NCBI GenBank assembly: GCA_047517485.1 | Contig: JAKZSU010000128.1 | Location: 1 to 25,827, forward strand | Reading direction: 5' to 3' | Origin: JAKZSU01 sp047517485 | GTDB lineage: Bacteria > Pseudomonadota > Alphaproteobacteria > UBA7887 | Length of the DNA: 25,827 bases | Shown here: positions 1-7,291 of the stretch, piece by piece | How positions within the stretch are numbered: the stretch's first letter is position 1 | Layout of the letters: each line of letters opens with the position of its first letter | Notes under the pieces: model-generated | What the model was told of the DNA's origin: nothing | The model's input: the letters and a program-made list of their open reading frames with translations, nothing else | Database searches by the model: none | Program-made: the position numbers and the translations under genes

Positions 1-1
1 C

Positions 2-220
2 AACCTGAAGACGTGGCTGATCGGTATCCACCACGGCGTTAGCCACCAGCACCTACAAGCCTACCTCAACGAGTTCACCTTCCGCTTCAACAGGCGGTTC
101 TACCCGTTCAACGCCTTCCGCTCATTGCTCGGCATCGCGGCCGACACCTCTGCTCCAACCTATGCCGAGCTTTACTCGGGAGAGTGGCGGCACCCTACAT
201 GTAGCGGTCATGGGCGTTAA
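2..220 (+). CDS. IS1595-family (ISXO2-like) transposase, C-terminal part, cut by window edge
   Basis: Frame 2 is open from the first base to TAA at 218-220 and encodes 73 residues with no start codon inside the window. The peptide contains HHGVSHQHLQAYLNEF, FRFNRR and FRSLLGIA. This is the characteristic end of the DDE transposase domain of IS1595/ISXO2 elements, where the HHGVS..HLQAYLNEF..RFNRR stretch surrounds the last catalytic acidic residue (the E of NEF is the likely one). Only about the last quarter of a roughly 300-residue protein is present, so whether the element is intact cannot be judged. The element ends somewhere shortly after the stop codon, close to the start of the next gene. 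The other inverted repeat lies outside the window, so the exact boundary cannot be fixed. Confidence 0.85.
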   Translation, partial: NLKTWLIGIHHGVSHQHLQAYLNEFTFRFNRRFYPFNAFRSLLGIAADTSAPTYAELYSGEWRHPTCSGHGR

Positions 221-230
221 CCGGATAGGC

Positions 231-968
231 ATGGTTGAATCAAATGGTGCTCCGTGCTCGCTGGGCGTGAGAATGACCGCCAGCGCGCTTTCGATGTTGC
301 CCGAAATGCCGAACACTTACAGCCGCTGTTTCGACAAGAACAAGAATGGGCGGATCGATCCCCATGGAGAATGCAATGGAGACTATGAATTCGCGTTTCC
401 GATTCCTCTTGAACTGGCGCAGCAAGGTAATACCGCCTTTACTTGGATAGGGGTCAATTGGAATCCGATGGGGCATCCTCTTCCCGCGCCACCGCCTTGG
501 GCGGAGCCGCATTTCGACTTTCATTTCTATATTCAGCCAGAGCAGTCCGTGCGAGCCATTCGCTCCGGACCTTGCTCGGAGTTGATCGACTGCGACGACT
601 TCAAAGTCGCGCAGAAATCTGTGCCGGAGCGCTACCTCCATCCCGACCATATCGATGTCGGCGCCGCGGTGCCTGCGATGGGCAATCACCTGATCGACTC
701 GCGATCACCGGAGTTGGCACCAGACGGGCCGCGTTTTACGCACACATTCATTTACGGTGCCTATGACGGTCACATCAGCTTCTACGAACCTATGATCACG
801 CACGCCTATTTACGCGGCAAACCCAGTAGTTGCACTCCGTTGAAGCAGCCCCAAGCTTTCGAACAAGCGGGGTACTACCCCAGCGAATATTGCATCCGAT
901 ATAGCGGCGGGGACGACGGCGTTCACACTATATCGCTCGAAAAATTCGAATGGCGCGACGCCGGTTGA
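231..968 (+). CDS. TTHB210/DUF5602-like protein, 5' end probably lost to the IS insertion
   Basis: About 245 residues from ATG at 231. The open frame continues upstream to an ATG at 162, but bases 162-220 are transposase coding sequence in another frame, so residues from there would be accidental. The body carries the pattern I associate with the TTHB210-like/DUF5602 family: VNWNPMGHP, PHFDFHFY, AVPAMGNHLID, FTHTFIYGAYDGHISFYEPMITHAYL, and a C-terminal KQP..F...GYYPSEYCIRYS. Such proteins are normally secreted and begin with a signal peptide, which is missing here. The match begins abruptly at VESNGAPCSLGV right after the transposase, which suggests the insertion removed the promoter, start and signal peptide. 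Four Cys lie in the middle of the chain (RCFDKNKNGRIDPHGEC and PCSELIDC), and the first pair encloses a DKNKNGRID stretch resembling a calcium-binding loop. Function is not established. Family assignment is from memory of the motifs. Confidence 0.6.
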   Translation: MVESNGAPCSLGVRMTASALSMLPEMPNTYSRCFDKNKNGRIDPHGECNGDYEFAFPIPLELAQQGNTAFTWIGVNWNPMGHPLPAPPPWAEPHFDFHFYIQPEQSVRAIRSGPCSELIDCDDFKVAQKSVPERYLHPDHIDVGAAVPAMGNHLIDSRSPELAPDGPRFTHTFIYGAYDGHISFYEPMITHAYLRGKPSSCTPLKQPQAFEQAGYYPSEYCIRYSGGDDGVHTISLEKFEWRDAG

Positions 969-1155
969 TATTCCAAAACCATGTAACGCTGAGCACGGGG
1001 CTACACCCAGGCGTCGTAGAGCGGATATCATGACGATAATTGTTGGCAGTAAACGACCCGTTCAGGCGGTCAAATGATACGACCGCTCACATTTATAAAT
1101 CAGACCATATCGGCCAAAATGCGGACATATGGGCCGAATCGCTCCAATGCACCCG

Positions 1156-1854
1156 CTACCGACTCAAGCGATAGCCGCCGGTCTCGGTGATCAGGATCTG
1201 GGCGTTTGACGGATCGGCTTCGATCTTTTGCCGCAGCCGGTAGATATGCGTCTCCAGCGTGTGGGTCGCGACCGCCGCGTTGTAGCCCCAGACCTCGTCG
1301 AGCAGCACGTCGCGGCCGACCACCTTGTCGCCGGCGCGGTAGAGGTATTTCAGGATCGAGGTTTCTTTTTCGGTGAGCCTGATTTTTTTCTTGGTCTCGG
1401 GGTCGAGCAGCAGCTTGGCGCCGGGTTGGAAGCTGTAGGGGCCGATCGGGAACACCGCGTCCTCGGTCAGTTCGTGCTGGCGCAGCTGGGCGCGGATACG
1501 CGCCAGCAGCACCCCGAGGCGGAACGGCTTGGTGATGTAATCGTTGGCGCCCGAATCGAGCCCGAGAATGGTGTCGGCCTCGGTATCGGCGCCGGTCAGC
1601 ATGATGATCGGGGTTTTCAGGCCGTTGCGCCGGAGCAAACGACAGACCTCGCGGCCGTCCATGTCGGGCAGGCCGATATCGAGCAGGATCAAATCGAATC
1701 GCTGGGATTTGGTGAGCTCGAGGACGGCGGCGGCGGAATTGGCCTCGAGGGTTTCGAATTCCTCGTGCAGCCGCAGCTGCTCGGCGAGCGATTCCCTCAG
1801 CGCCTCGTCATCCTCGACCAGGAGTATGCGTTTTTCCGCACCCGTCGTATCCAT
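1156..1854 (-). CDS. OmpR/PhoB-family response regulator transcription factor
   Basis: 232 residues from ATG at 1854. The N-terminal receiver domain (about 8-125) has every expected residue: acidic pocket D15/D16, phospho-acceptor D59 in LILLDIGLPDMDG, T87 in IIMLTGAD and K109 in DYITKPF. The C-terminal half (about 140-232) is a winged-helix DNA-binding domain with LTEKETSILKYLY, VVGRDVLLDEVWGY, THTLETHIYRLRQKIE and the terminal ITETGGYRL. The longer minus-strand open frame upstream of 1854 only shadows ribA; this ATG starts exactly where receiver-domain homology begins. It is divergent from ribA across about 200 bp, and no histidine kinase gene lies in the window, so its partner and targets are unknown. 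A gene of this type beside ribA recurs in Rhodospirillales as far as I recall. Confidence 0.9.
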   Translation of the reverse strand: MDTTGAEKRILLVEDDEALRESLAEQLRLHEEFETLEANSAAAVLELTKSQRFDLILLDIGLPDMDGREVCRLLRRNGLKTPIIMLTGADTEADTILGLDSGANDYITKPFRLGVLLARIRAQLRQHELTEDAVFPIGPYSFQPGAKLLLDPETKKKIRLTEKETSILKYLYRAGDKVVGRDVLLDEVWGYNAAVATHTLETHIYRLRQKIEADPSNAQILITETGGYRLSR

Positions 1855-2055
1855 ATTTTCCCGGACGCCGCGAAAGCACCCGCCTCTGCTTCGATCCCTG
1901 ACCAGGAACGTGGGAAGTGTAACCCGCGTCCGCGAGGTGCGATAGCCCGCACGTGCGCCCGCGCCGGGGCTGGTGTCGGACGCCCGACCGCCTATATAAC
2001 GGGCGTTGATAAAGACAGCCTTGACCCCCGCAATGACCCAAACCGAACCGCGACC

Positions 2056-3207
2056 ATGGCCGACGACCTGACCGACACCCACCCGATCGACGCGGTGATC
2101 CCGGCCGCGGTGTTTGCCGTCGACCGCGCGATCGGCGATTTGCGCCGCGGCGGCACCGTGGTGTTGATCGACGATGCCGGCGGCGCGTCGCTGGTCTTGT
2201 CGACCGAATATGCCACCGCCAGCCGCTTGGCGGCCCTCGCGGCCGAACCGGGCGGCCCGGTCTCGCTGGTGATTACCCCGCAGCGCGCCCAGGCACTCGG
2301 TCTGAGCGCGACCAGCGGCCCGGCGATCGCGATGGCGCTGCCCGAACCGCTCGATGTGACGCAAATTCACGACCTGTCGGACCCGACCGCGCCGAAAAAC
2401 GATCTCGCATCGGAAATGGCGGATCTGGTGCCCAGTGTCCCGCAGGCCCGCGATGCGGCGGCAGTGGCGCTGGCAAAACTCGGGAACCTGTTGCCGGCGG
2501 TACTCACCCGCAGTCTCGACGAGGCGGCGATCGCCGATCTCGATGACTGGATTCACCAGCGCGACCTGGTGCGCGTCGGCATCGCCGACATCGCCCATCA
2601 CCGCGATCGCGCGGCGACCGCGCTCGATCGGGTGAGCGCGGCGCGGGTGCCGCTGGCCGACGCCGAGGACGCGACCATCGTCGCCTTTCGCCCCAGCGAC
2701 GGCGGCACCGAGCATCTGGCGATCGTCATCGGCGAACCGCTGGCGGCGGGCGAGCCGGTGATGGTGCGGCTGCATTCGCAATGTTTCACCGGCGATTTGA
2801 TCGGCAGCCTGCGGTGCGATTGCGGCGATCAATTGCGCGGCGCGGTGCGCCATATTGGCGCGGTGGGCGCCGGCATCATCCTTTATCTCGCCCAGGAAGG
2901 CCGCGGCATCGGATTGGTCAACAAGCTGCGCGCCTACACCCTGCAGGACCAAGGCCTCGACACCTTCGAGGCCAACGAACAACTCGGCTTCGACGCCGAC
3001 GAACGTCATTATCTGGTCGCCGCGGAAATGCTCCGCCAACTCGGGTTCAGCCGGATCAGGCTGTTGACCAACAACCCGGAAAAGATCGCCGCGTTGCAAC
3101 GCAGCGGCATCGATGTCGTCGAGCGGGTGCCGCATGCCTTTCCGGCGAACGGCCACAACGAACGCTATCTCGCCACCAAGGCCTCGCGCGGCGGGCATTT
3201 GATCTAG
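2056..3207 (+). CDS. ribA: GTP cyclohydrolase II with degenerate RibB-like N-terminal half
   Basis: 383 residues. The enzyme opens GTP to 2,5-diamino-6-ribosylamino-4(3H)-pyrimidinone 5'-phosphate, the first step of riboflavin synthesis. The C-terminal domain (about 210-383) has the zinc ligands C243, C254 and C256 in HSQCFTGDLIGSLRCDC, the GTP/catalytic loop YLAQEGRGIGLVNKLRAY (from about 277) and LLTNNPEKI near the end. Residues about 15-205 align loosely with dihydroxybutanone phosphate synthase (AVDRAIGDLRRGGTVVLIDD) but lack the DDEDRENEGDL active-site block, so RibB activity is unlikely. ATG at 2056 is chosen because the longer frame upstream reads through the divergent response regulator. 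No good Shine-Dalgarno precedes it. I found no FMN riboswitch core upstream. A TATATA at 1993-1998 is a possible -10 element. Confidence 0.93.
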   Translation: MADDLTDTHPIDAVIPAAVFAVDRAIGDLRRGGTVVLIDDAGGASLVLSTEYATASRLAALAAEPGGPVSLVITPQRAQALGLSATSGPAIAMALPEPLDVTQIHDLSDPTAPKNDLASEMADLVPSVPQARDAAAVALAKLGNLLPAVLTRSLDEAAIADLDDWIHQRDLVRVGIADIAHHRDRAATALDRVSAARVPLADAEDATIVAFRPSDGGTEHLAIVIGEPLAAGEPVMVRLHSQCFTGDLIGSLRCDCGDQLRGAVRHIGAVGAGIILYLAQEGRGIGLVNKLRAYTLQDQGLDTFEANEQLGFDADERHYLVAAEMLRQLGFSRIRLLTNNPEKIAALQRSGIDVVERVPHAFPANGHNERYLATKASRGGHLI

Positions 3208-3236
3208 GGGGCAAATCCTGCCGACTGACGTATCGG

Positions 3237-3242
3237 TATAAT
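3237..3242 (+). promoter_or_regulatory. candidate -10 box (TATAAT) in the ribA–3317 gap
   Basis: A perfect TATAAT lies 75 bp before the start of the next gene and 30 bp after the ribA stop. No convincing -35 box is found 16-18 bp upstream, so this rests on one hexamer only and may be chance. If real, it would give the hypothetical gene its own promoter. Confidence 0.25.
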
Positions 3243-3316
3243 CCGCCGAACCCCGCGGTTTTGCGCCGTTTCGAGTTGGCCCGTGCCTTGCAGCCTTATT
3301 GCCAGGAGGGTCCGCG

Positions 3317-4162
3317 ATGGAAACCAGTACGACCGAGGCCGTTGTCCGCGCGCCGGAAGTGGGACGCGACGTTCATGCCCGTTTGGCCGGCACCCGGCCC
3401 AATCAAAACGGCGAAGCGCCGCCGTTCTGGGGCGACGACGGCTTTACCTTCGGCGACCTGATCGATCTGCTCAATCCGTTGCACCACATTCCGCTCGTCG
3501 GCTCGCTCTATCGCGGGATCACCGGCGACGAAATCGCGCCCGGCCCGCGCATCCTCGGCGGCGCGGTGTTCGGCGGCGGCCCGATCGGCGCGGCGATCGC
3601 GATTGCGTCGGGCGCCGCCAATGCCACCCTGGAACAGAAGACCGGGCGGGATATGGGCGGCCATGTGCTGTCCTGGGTCGGTTTCGATCCCGCCCGCGGG
3701 CCAAGCGAGAGCGGCGCGCCAAAAATGGTCGCCGAAGTGAACGGCATGCCTTGGTTGGCCGCCGGGCCCTTGCAACAGGGCGCGCCGGTACAAACGGCGG
3801 CGGTAACGGTAGCACCCGAGGCCATGCCGCAGCCGGCGCCGCGGCCGGTCCAGCAGACGATGGCGCGCGAGAAGCCCGCCGCCACCGCGCTCGCTCGCCA
3901 AATCCCAGTGGCGTCGGCGGTCATCGAGACCCCGGCCCCAGCGTCGAAATTGACCGAAGAGCAATGGGCGATGCTCGTCGCCTCGGTGGGAGAGGATTCG
4001 GCTGGCCCGACGGCGCGGGTGCCGTTGCCGCAAATGCGTACCGGCGACGGACAAGGCGACGCGAAGGTCCGTCCGGCGGATCTCGCGGCGACCATGATGC
4101 TGGCGCTCGACCGCTACGAAGCGATCAGCCACGCCCGCAACCTCGAAACCCTGACGGAGTAA
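3317..4162 (+). CDS. Conserved hypothetical protein with a DLIDLLNPLHHIP / glycine-rich segment
   Basis: 281 residues. ATG at 3317 is preceded by AGGAGGG at 3304-3310 with six bases between, which decides this start over the TTG at 3299. Residues about 43-105 form the recognisable part: FGDLIDLLNPLHHIPLVGSLYR, then TGDEIAPGPRILGGAVFGG and a small-residue stretch GPIGAAIAIASGAA. I recall similar segments in uncharacterised Rhodospirillales proteins but know no function. The segment could associate with a membrane, although there is no signal peptide or clear transmembrane helix set. The middle (about 140-215) is Ala/Pro-rich and probably disordered. The C-terminus (LTEEQWAMLVASV; DLAATMMLALDRYEAIS) looks helical. 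It follows ribA by 109 bp and ends 11 bp from the convergent PLP-protein gene, with no terminator visible between them. Confidence 0.7.
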   Translation: METSTTEAVVRAPEVGRDVHARLAGTRPNQNGEAPPFWGDDGFTFGDLIDLLNPLHHIPLVGSLYRGITGDEIAPGPRILGGAVFGGGPIGAAIAIASGAANATLEQKTGRDMGGHVLSWVGFDPARGPSESGAPKMVAEVNGMPWLAAGPLQQGAPVQTAAVTVAPEAMPQPAPRPVQQTMAREKPAATALARQIPVASAVIETPAPASKLTEEQWAMLVASVGEDSAGPTARVPLPQMRTGDGQGDAKVRPADLAATMMLALDRYEAISHARNLETLTE

Positions 4163-4173
4163 TCCGGAAAGGC

Positions 4174-4851
4174 TCAGACGCGCGGCGCCCGCTTGCCGAA
4201 AATCGCGGTGCCGACCCGGACATGAGTCGCGCCGCACGAAATCGCGATCTCGAAATCGGCGGACATTCCCATGCTGAGCACTTCGAGGCCGTTGCGCGCG
4301 GCGATGTCGGCAAGCAACAGAAAATGCGGGCCCGGATCTTCGCCAACCGGCGGCAAACACATCAACCCCTCGATCGGCAGGCCGAATTCGTCGCGACAGG
4401 TCGCGATGAAAGCGTCGGCGCGGTCCGGTGCGAGCCCCGCCTTTTGCGCTTCGCCACCGGTATTGACCTCGACGTAAAACTCGGGCGCGCGTCCGGCGCG
4501 GTCGATTTCACGTCGCAAAGCAGCCGCGAGCTTGGGGCGATCGACGGTTTCGATAACATCGAACAAGGCCACCGCGTCGCGCGCCTTATTGGTTTGCAAG
4601 GGGCCGATCAAATGGAGCTTTGTTTCCGGGTAATCGATCCGTAACGCCGGCCATTTTTCCATCGCCTCCTGCACCCGATTCTCGCCGAACACCCGCTGGC
4701 CCGCGACCAGAGCCGGGCGAATATGGTCGGCGGGAAAGGTCTTCGACACGGCGACCAGGGTAGCGGCATTGCCGATTCGCGCTCTCACCGCGACGAGATT
4801 GGCGGCGACGTCAACCTTCACGGGCGCGTTCTCCATGTCGTTGGCGGTCAT
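4174..4851 (-). CDS. YggS/PLPBP-type pyridoxal-phosphate homeostasis protein
   Basis: 225 residues from ATG at 4851. The product is a single-domain PLP-binding TIM barrel of the alanine racemase N-terminal superfamily (YggS, PROSC). These proteins buffer PLP and affect amino-acid metabolism without a known catalytic activity. Landmarks are LVAVSKTFPAD with the PLP lysine at K37, FGENRVQEAMEK, LHLIGPLQTNKA, FYVEVNTGGEAQKAGL, GLMCLPP and the terminal LSMGMSADFEIAISCGATHVRVGTAIFGKR, which holds the phosphate-binding SMGMS and R(V/I)G elements. The frame runs further up to a TTG at 4911, but ATG 4851 has an AGGGG Shine-Dalgarno and fits the usual family length; ATG 4836 is an alternative. It is divergent from the ThiE-like gene, with 47 bp between starts. 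Confidence 0.93.
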   Translation of the reverse strand: MTANDMENAPVKVDVAANLVAVRARIGNAATLVAVSKTFPADHIRPALVAGQRVFGENRVQEAMEKWPALRIDYPETKLHLIGPLQTNKARDAVALFDVIETVDRPKLAAALRREIDRAGRAPEFYVEVNTGGEAQKAGLAPDRADAFIATCRDEFGLPIEGLMCLPPVGEDPGPHFLLLADIAARNGLEVLSMGMSADFEIAISCGATHVRVGTAIFGKRAPRV

Positions 4852-4898
4852 ATTGCTGGGCCCCTCGTCGATTGCGAACTTTGGTGTAGGGTGGCGGG

Positions 4899-5549
4899 AT
4901 GACCGTAGCAAAGTGGGCGCGTCGCCTCAATTTATGTGCGCGGCGGCGCTGGCCCGAGGCCGCGAAATTGCCGCCTTTGATCTTGATTACCGACCGCCAT
5001 CGCCAAGGCGATTCCGCCGCCGCCGCGGCGCGACTGCCGCGCGGCGCCGGGGTGTTGCTACGCGACTATGACGATCCGGACCGCACCGCCGTGGCGCTGC
5101 GATTGGCCCGGCTTTGTCGCCGCCGCGGGTTGCTGCTGTTGATCGCCGGCGACCGGCGGCTTGCCGCGAGCGTGTCGGCCGACGGACTTCACCTGTCCGA
5201 ATCGGCGAGCCGGCGCACACCGAACAGAAGTTACCGGAACACCATAGCCCTGACCGCCGCCGCGCATGGCGAGGCCGCGCTACGGCGCGCCGAGCGGGCC
5301 GGGGCGACCGCGGCGCTATTGTCGCCGGTATTCGCCACCGCGAGCCATCCCGGCGGCCGCGCCCTCGGCCCGTGGCGGTTTGCCCGCCTGGTGCGCGACG
5401 CCAAGTTGCCGGTTTACGCCTTGGGTGGGATCGATCGGCGCACCGTGCGGCGCCTCGCCGCGAGTGGCGCGTGCGGGGTTGCCGCGATCGGCGCCTTGTC
5501 GCCCGACTTTTCCGAATTGGGCGCGCCTGCTATAAGGCGCGCGCCATGA
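4899..5549 (+). CDS. ThiE/TenI-like thiamine-phosphate synthase family protein (divergent)
   Basis: 216 residues with the layout of the thiamine monophosphate synthase/TenI superfamily: LPPLILITDRHR at the first strand, LLLLIAGDRRLAASVSADGLHLSES where ThiE has INDR..LA...ADGVHLGQ.D, LLSPVFATASHPGGRALGP, and VYALGGID near the end. ThiE couples HMP-PP with thiazole phosphate. Here the VHLGQ.D.P signature is reduced to LHLSESAS and the Asn of INDR is Gly, so catalytic competence is uncertain; a TenI-like or diverged role is possible. The N-terminal 25 residues are basic and have no counterpart in typical ThiE. The TGA at 5547-5549 overlaps the ATG of the following TPR gene (ATGA), which implies coupled translation with sulfotransferase genes rather than with thiamine genes. 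Confidence 0.75.
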   Translation: MTVAKWARRLNLCARRRWPEAAKLPPLILITDRHRQGDSAAAAARLPRGAGVLLRDYDDPDRTAVALRLARLCRRRGLLLLIAGDRRLAASVSADGLHLSESASRRTPNRSYRNTIALTAAAHGEAALRRAERAGATAALLSPVFATASHPGGRALGPWRFARLVRDAKLPVYALGGIDRRTVRRLAASGACGVAAIGALSPDFSELGAPAIRRAP

Positions 5550-6244
5550 GCAACCGCCCGCAACGCACCCTCGAAAAAGCCATGGATTTGATGGGCCAGC
5601 GCCGTTTCGCGGAAGCCCGCCCCCTGATCACGACTCTCGCTCGCAAGGCGCCGAAGCATCCGCTTGTCTGGAACTTGCTGGGCGTCATTGCCGCGTCCGA
5701 CGACGACCATGAAAAAGCGGCGGAATACTTCAAAAAAGCATGCGCGCTGGCGCCGCGCGACGAAGATTTTCAGAACAATCTGGGCGAGGCTTATCGCAAA
5801 TCGGGGCGGCCAAAGGACGCTCTTCCCTGTTTCGAGAAGGCGCTGAAAATCGCCCCCGCGCATGCCGCCGCGCACAACAATATCGGCGCGACCCTGATCG
5901 ATCTGGATCGCGAGGAAGAGGCCGCCGTCCATCTGGCCAAGGCGATCAGGCTTCGCCCCGACAATCACGAGGCCTACACCAACCTTGGTGTCGCGTTGAT
6001 GAACCAGCGCAAGCCTCACGAGGCCATACCGTGTTTCGAACAGGCGATGAGCCGCAATTCCGACGATCCGACGCAGCTGCGGTATCATATTCACGCGCTA
6101 GAAATTGTTGGTCGATTCGACGACGCGCTCAACCTTTGCGAGGCCATGAGCGGCAAAGACGCGCGGAATATCGAGGCGATCGTTTCCCGGATCAGTGTAT
6201 TCGAACGGCAGGGACGGCGTGGCGACGCGTGGGCAGCGCCTTAA
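5546..6244 (+). CDS. N-terminal TPR portion of the interrupted TPR-sulfotransferase
   Basis: 232 residues before the TAA. The ATG overlaps the TGA of the ThiE-like gene (ATGA at 5546-5549). Tetratricopeptide repeats fill the whole chain: AEYFKKACALAPRDEDFQNNLGEAYRKSGRPKDALPCFEKALKIAP, then AHNNIGATLIDLDREEEAAVHLAKAIRLRP, then AYTNLGVALMNQRKPHEAIPCFEQAM, with weaker repeats on each side. TPR arrays are protein-interaction scaffolds and in this fusion family precede a sulfotransferase domain. The last residues before the stop (RRGDAWAAP) are the first helix of a further repeat, so this is not a natural protein end. It has no signal peptide and is presumably cytoplasmic. Confidence 0.7.
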   Translation: MSNRPQRTLEKAMDLMGQRRFAEARPLITTLARKAPKHPLVWNLLGVIAASDDDHEKAAEYFKKACALAPRDEDFQNNLGEAYRKSGRPKDALPCFEKALKIAPAHAAAHNNIGATLIDLDREEEAAVHLAKAIRLRPDNHEAYTNLGVALMNQRKPHEAIPCFEQAMSRNSDDPTQLRYHIHALEIVGRFDDALNLCEAMSGKDARNIEAIVSRISVFERQGRRGDAWAAP

Positions 6245-6340
6245 CCATTACTGGATAGCGCGCCCGATCATCCGCGGGTCGCCCGCCAGTATGCCAACCT
6301 CGCGCGCACCGTCGATCGCCGGGCCGAAGCCCGCGATCAC

Positions 6341-7291
6341 GTGGCGCGGGTCGCCGATATTAGCGATATTAATGACGATGACCGGCAGACGCTGTATTTC
6401 GCGCTCGGATCGCTCGAGGATGGGCTGGAGAATTTCGACGCGGCATTCGCGGCGTATGCGCGGGGCAACGCCATGGCCCGACATCATTACGACGTGGCCA
6501 AGAATCTTGCCGAGGTGGAGGCGATCGAGGCAACCCATCCGCCGAGCTGGCAAGCGCGCCGGACGAAGGCGAGCAATCGTTCGCGGCTTCCGGTGTTCAT
6601 AATTGGCATGCCGCGCTCGGGCACGACATTGTGCGAGCAAATCCTCGCCTGTCATCCGGCGGTGTACGGCGCCGGTGAACTCATGCTAATTCCGAAATTT
6701 GAGGAATCGGTTAATCCAGACGAGATTACCAGCACTGTGCTCGACCAATTTGCTAATGACCACCTCGACTTTCTTCATGATCAAAGTGGCGGGGCGGCCC
6801 GGGTGATCGATAAATTGCCGCACAATCACCGTTTTCTCGGACTTATCGAACGGCTGTTCCCGGAAGCCCGTGTCATCCATTGCACCCGCGATCCGCTCGA
6901 TACGTGTTTGTCTTGTTATTTTCAGAATTTCTATGGCGGCCACCGGTACAGCTTCTACATGAAAACCTTGGGTGGCCACTATCGGCTTTATCAACGCCTG
7001 ATGGCACATTGGCGGAAAGTTAGCGGATTGAATATTCTCGACGTTTCGTATGAAAGTTTGGTCGCGGATCAGGAAACGATATCCCGAAGCTTAGTGGCGT
7101 TTCTCGGGCTCGAGTGGGATCCAGCGTGCCTCGATTTTCACCGCTCCGACAGACCCGCGTTGACCGCGAGCTACGAACAGGTGCGGCAACCGATCTACAG
7201 CCGATCGGTCCGCCGTGCCGAGAAATACGCCGCCCACCTCGAACCTCTGATCGCCGCCCTCGAGGGACGCGATGGAGTCGCCGCCGCATGA
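6341..7291 (+). CDS. C-terminal sulfotransferase portion of the interrupted gene
   Basis: Open in the same frame as the TPR part from 6245; the first plausible re-start is GTG at 6341, giving 316 residues. The sulfotransferase domain (Sulfotransfer_3-like) has an intact 5'-phosphosulfate loop, FIIGMPRSGTTLCEQIL (GMPRSGTTL about 89-97 of this fragment), and a 3'-phosphate-binding element CTRDPLDTCLSCYFQNF from about 181. This architecture would transfer sulfate from PAPS to an unknown acceptor, possibly a protein or glycan. About 80 residues of residual TPR sequence precede the domain. No Shine-Dalgarno is evident at 6341, so independent translation is doubtful. Bases 6680-7110 look more AT-rich than the neighbours by eye. 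The TGA overlaps the next ATG (7288-7291). Confidence 0.65.
   Translation: MARVADISDINDDDRQTLYFALGSLEDGLENFDAAFAAYARGNAMARHHYDVAKNLAEVEAIEATHPPSWQARRTKASNRSRLPVFIIGMPRSGTTLCEQILACHPAVYGAGELMLIPKFEESVNPDEITSTVLDQFANDHLDFLHDQSGGAARVIDKLPHNHRFLGLIERLFPEARVIHCTRDPLDTCLSCYFQNFYGGHRYSFYMKTLGGHYRLYQRLMAHWRKVSGLNILDVSYESLVADQETISRSLVAFLGLEWDPACLDFHRSDRPALTASYEQVRQPIYSRSVRRAEKYAAHLEPLIAALEGRDGVAAA

Larger units (their letters stand above)
5546..7291 (+). pseudogene. TPR–sulfotransferase gene interrupted by an in-frame TAA
   Basis: A single reading frame runs from ATG at 5546 to TGA at 7289-7291, broken only by TAA at 6242-6244. The codons after the stop continue the TPR solenoid without a gap (PLLDSAPDHPRVARQYANLARTVDRRAEARDHVARV), and the sulfotransferase domain follows. 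The break is therefore a nonsense change, not a frameshift: GAA, CAA or AAA to TAA would explain it with one substitution. Intact length would be 581 residues, comparable with the 625 of the paralogue next door. Either the gene is freshly inactivated, or two separate polypeptides are made, or the base is a sequencing error. The two open parts are given as separate entries. Confidence 0.75.

Noticed and set aside
1228..2055. 276-codon upstream extension of ribA on the plus strand
   Set aside because: It is antisense to the response regulator and shows no domain; RibA homology begins at the ATG at 2056.
1855..2055. Possible FMN riboswitch upstream of ribA
   Set aside because: The characteristic conserved core segments are not present. 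A CGCCCG/CGGGCG stem near 1981-2004 is too little to call one.
1156..3198. 680-residue minus-strand open frame covering both the response regulator and the ribA region
   Set aside because: Only the last 232 residues have protein-family features. The upstream part is Arg/Gly/Asp-rich antisense shadow of ribA.
6200..6345. Frameshift as the cause of the split TPR-sulfotransferase
   Set aside because: The start at 5546 and the downstream open part are in the same frame, so a base substitution producing TAA explains the break without any indel.
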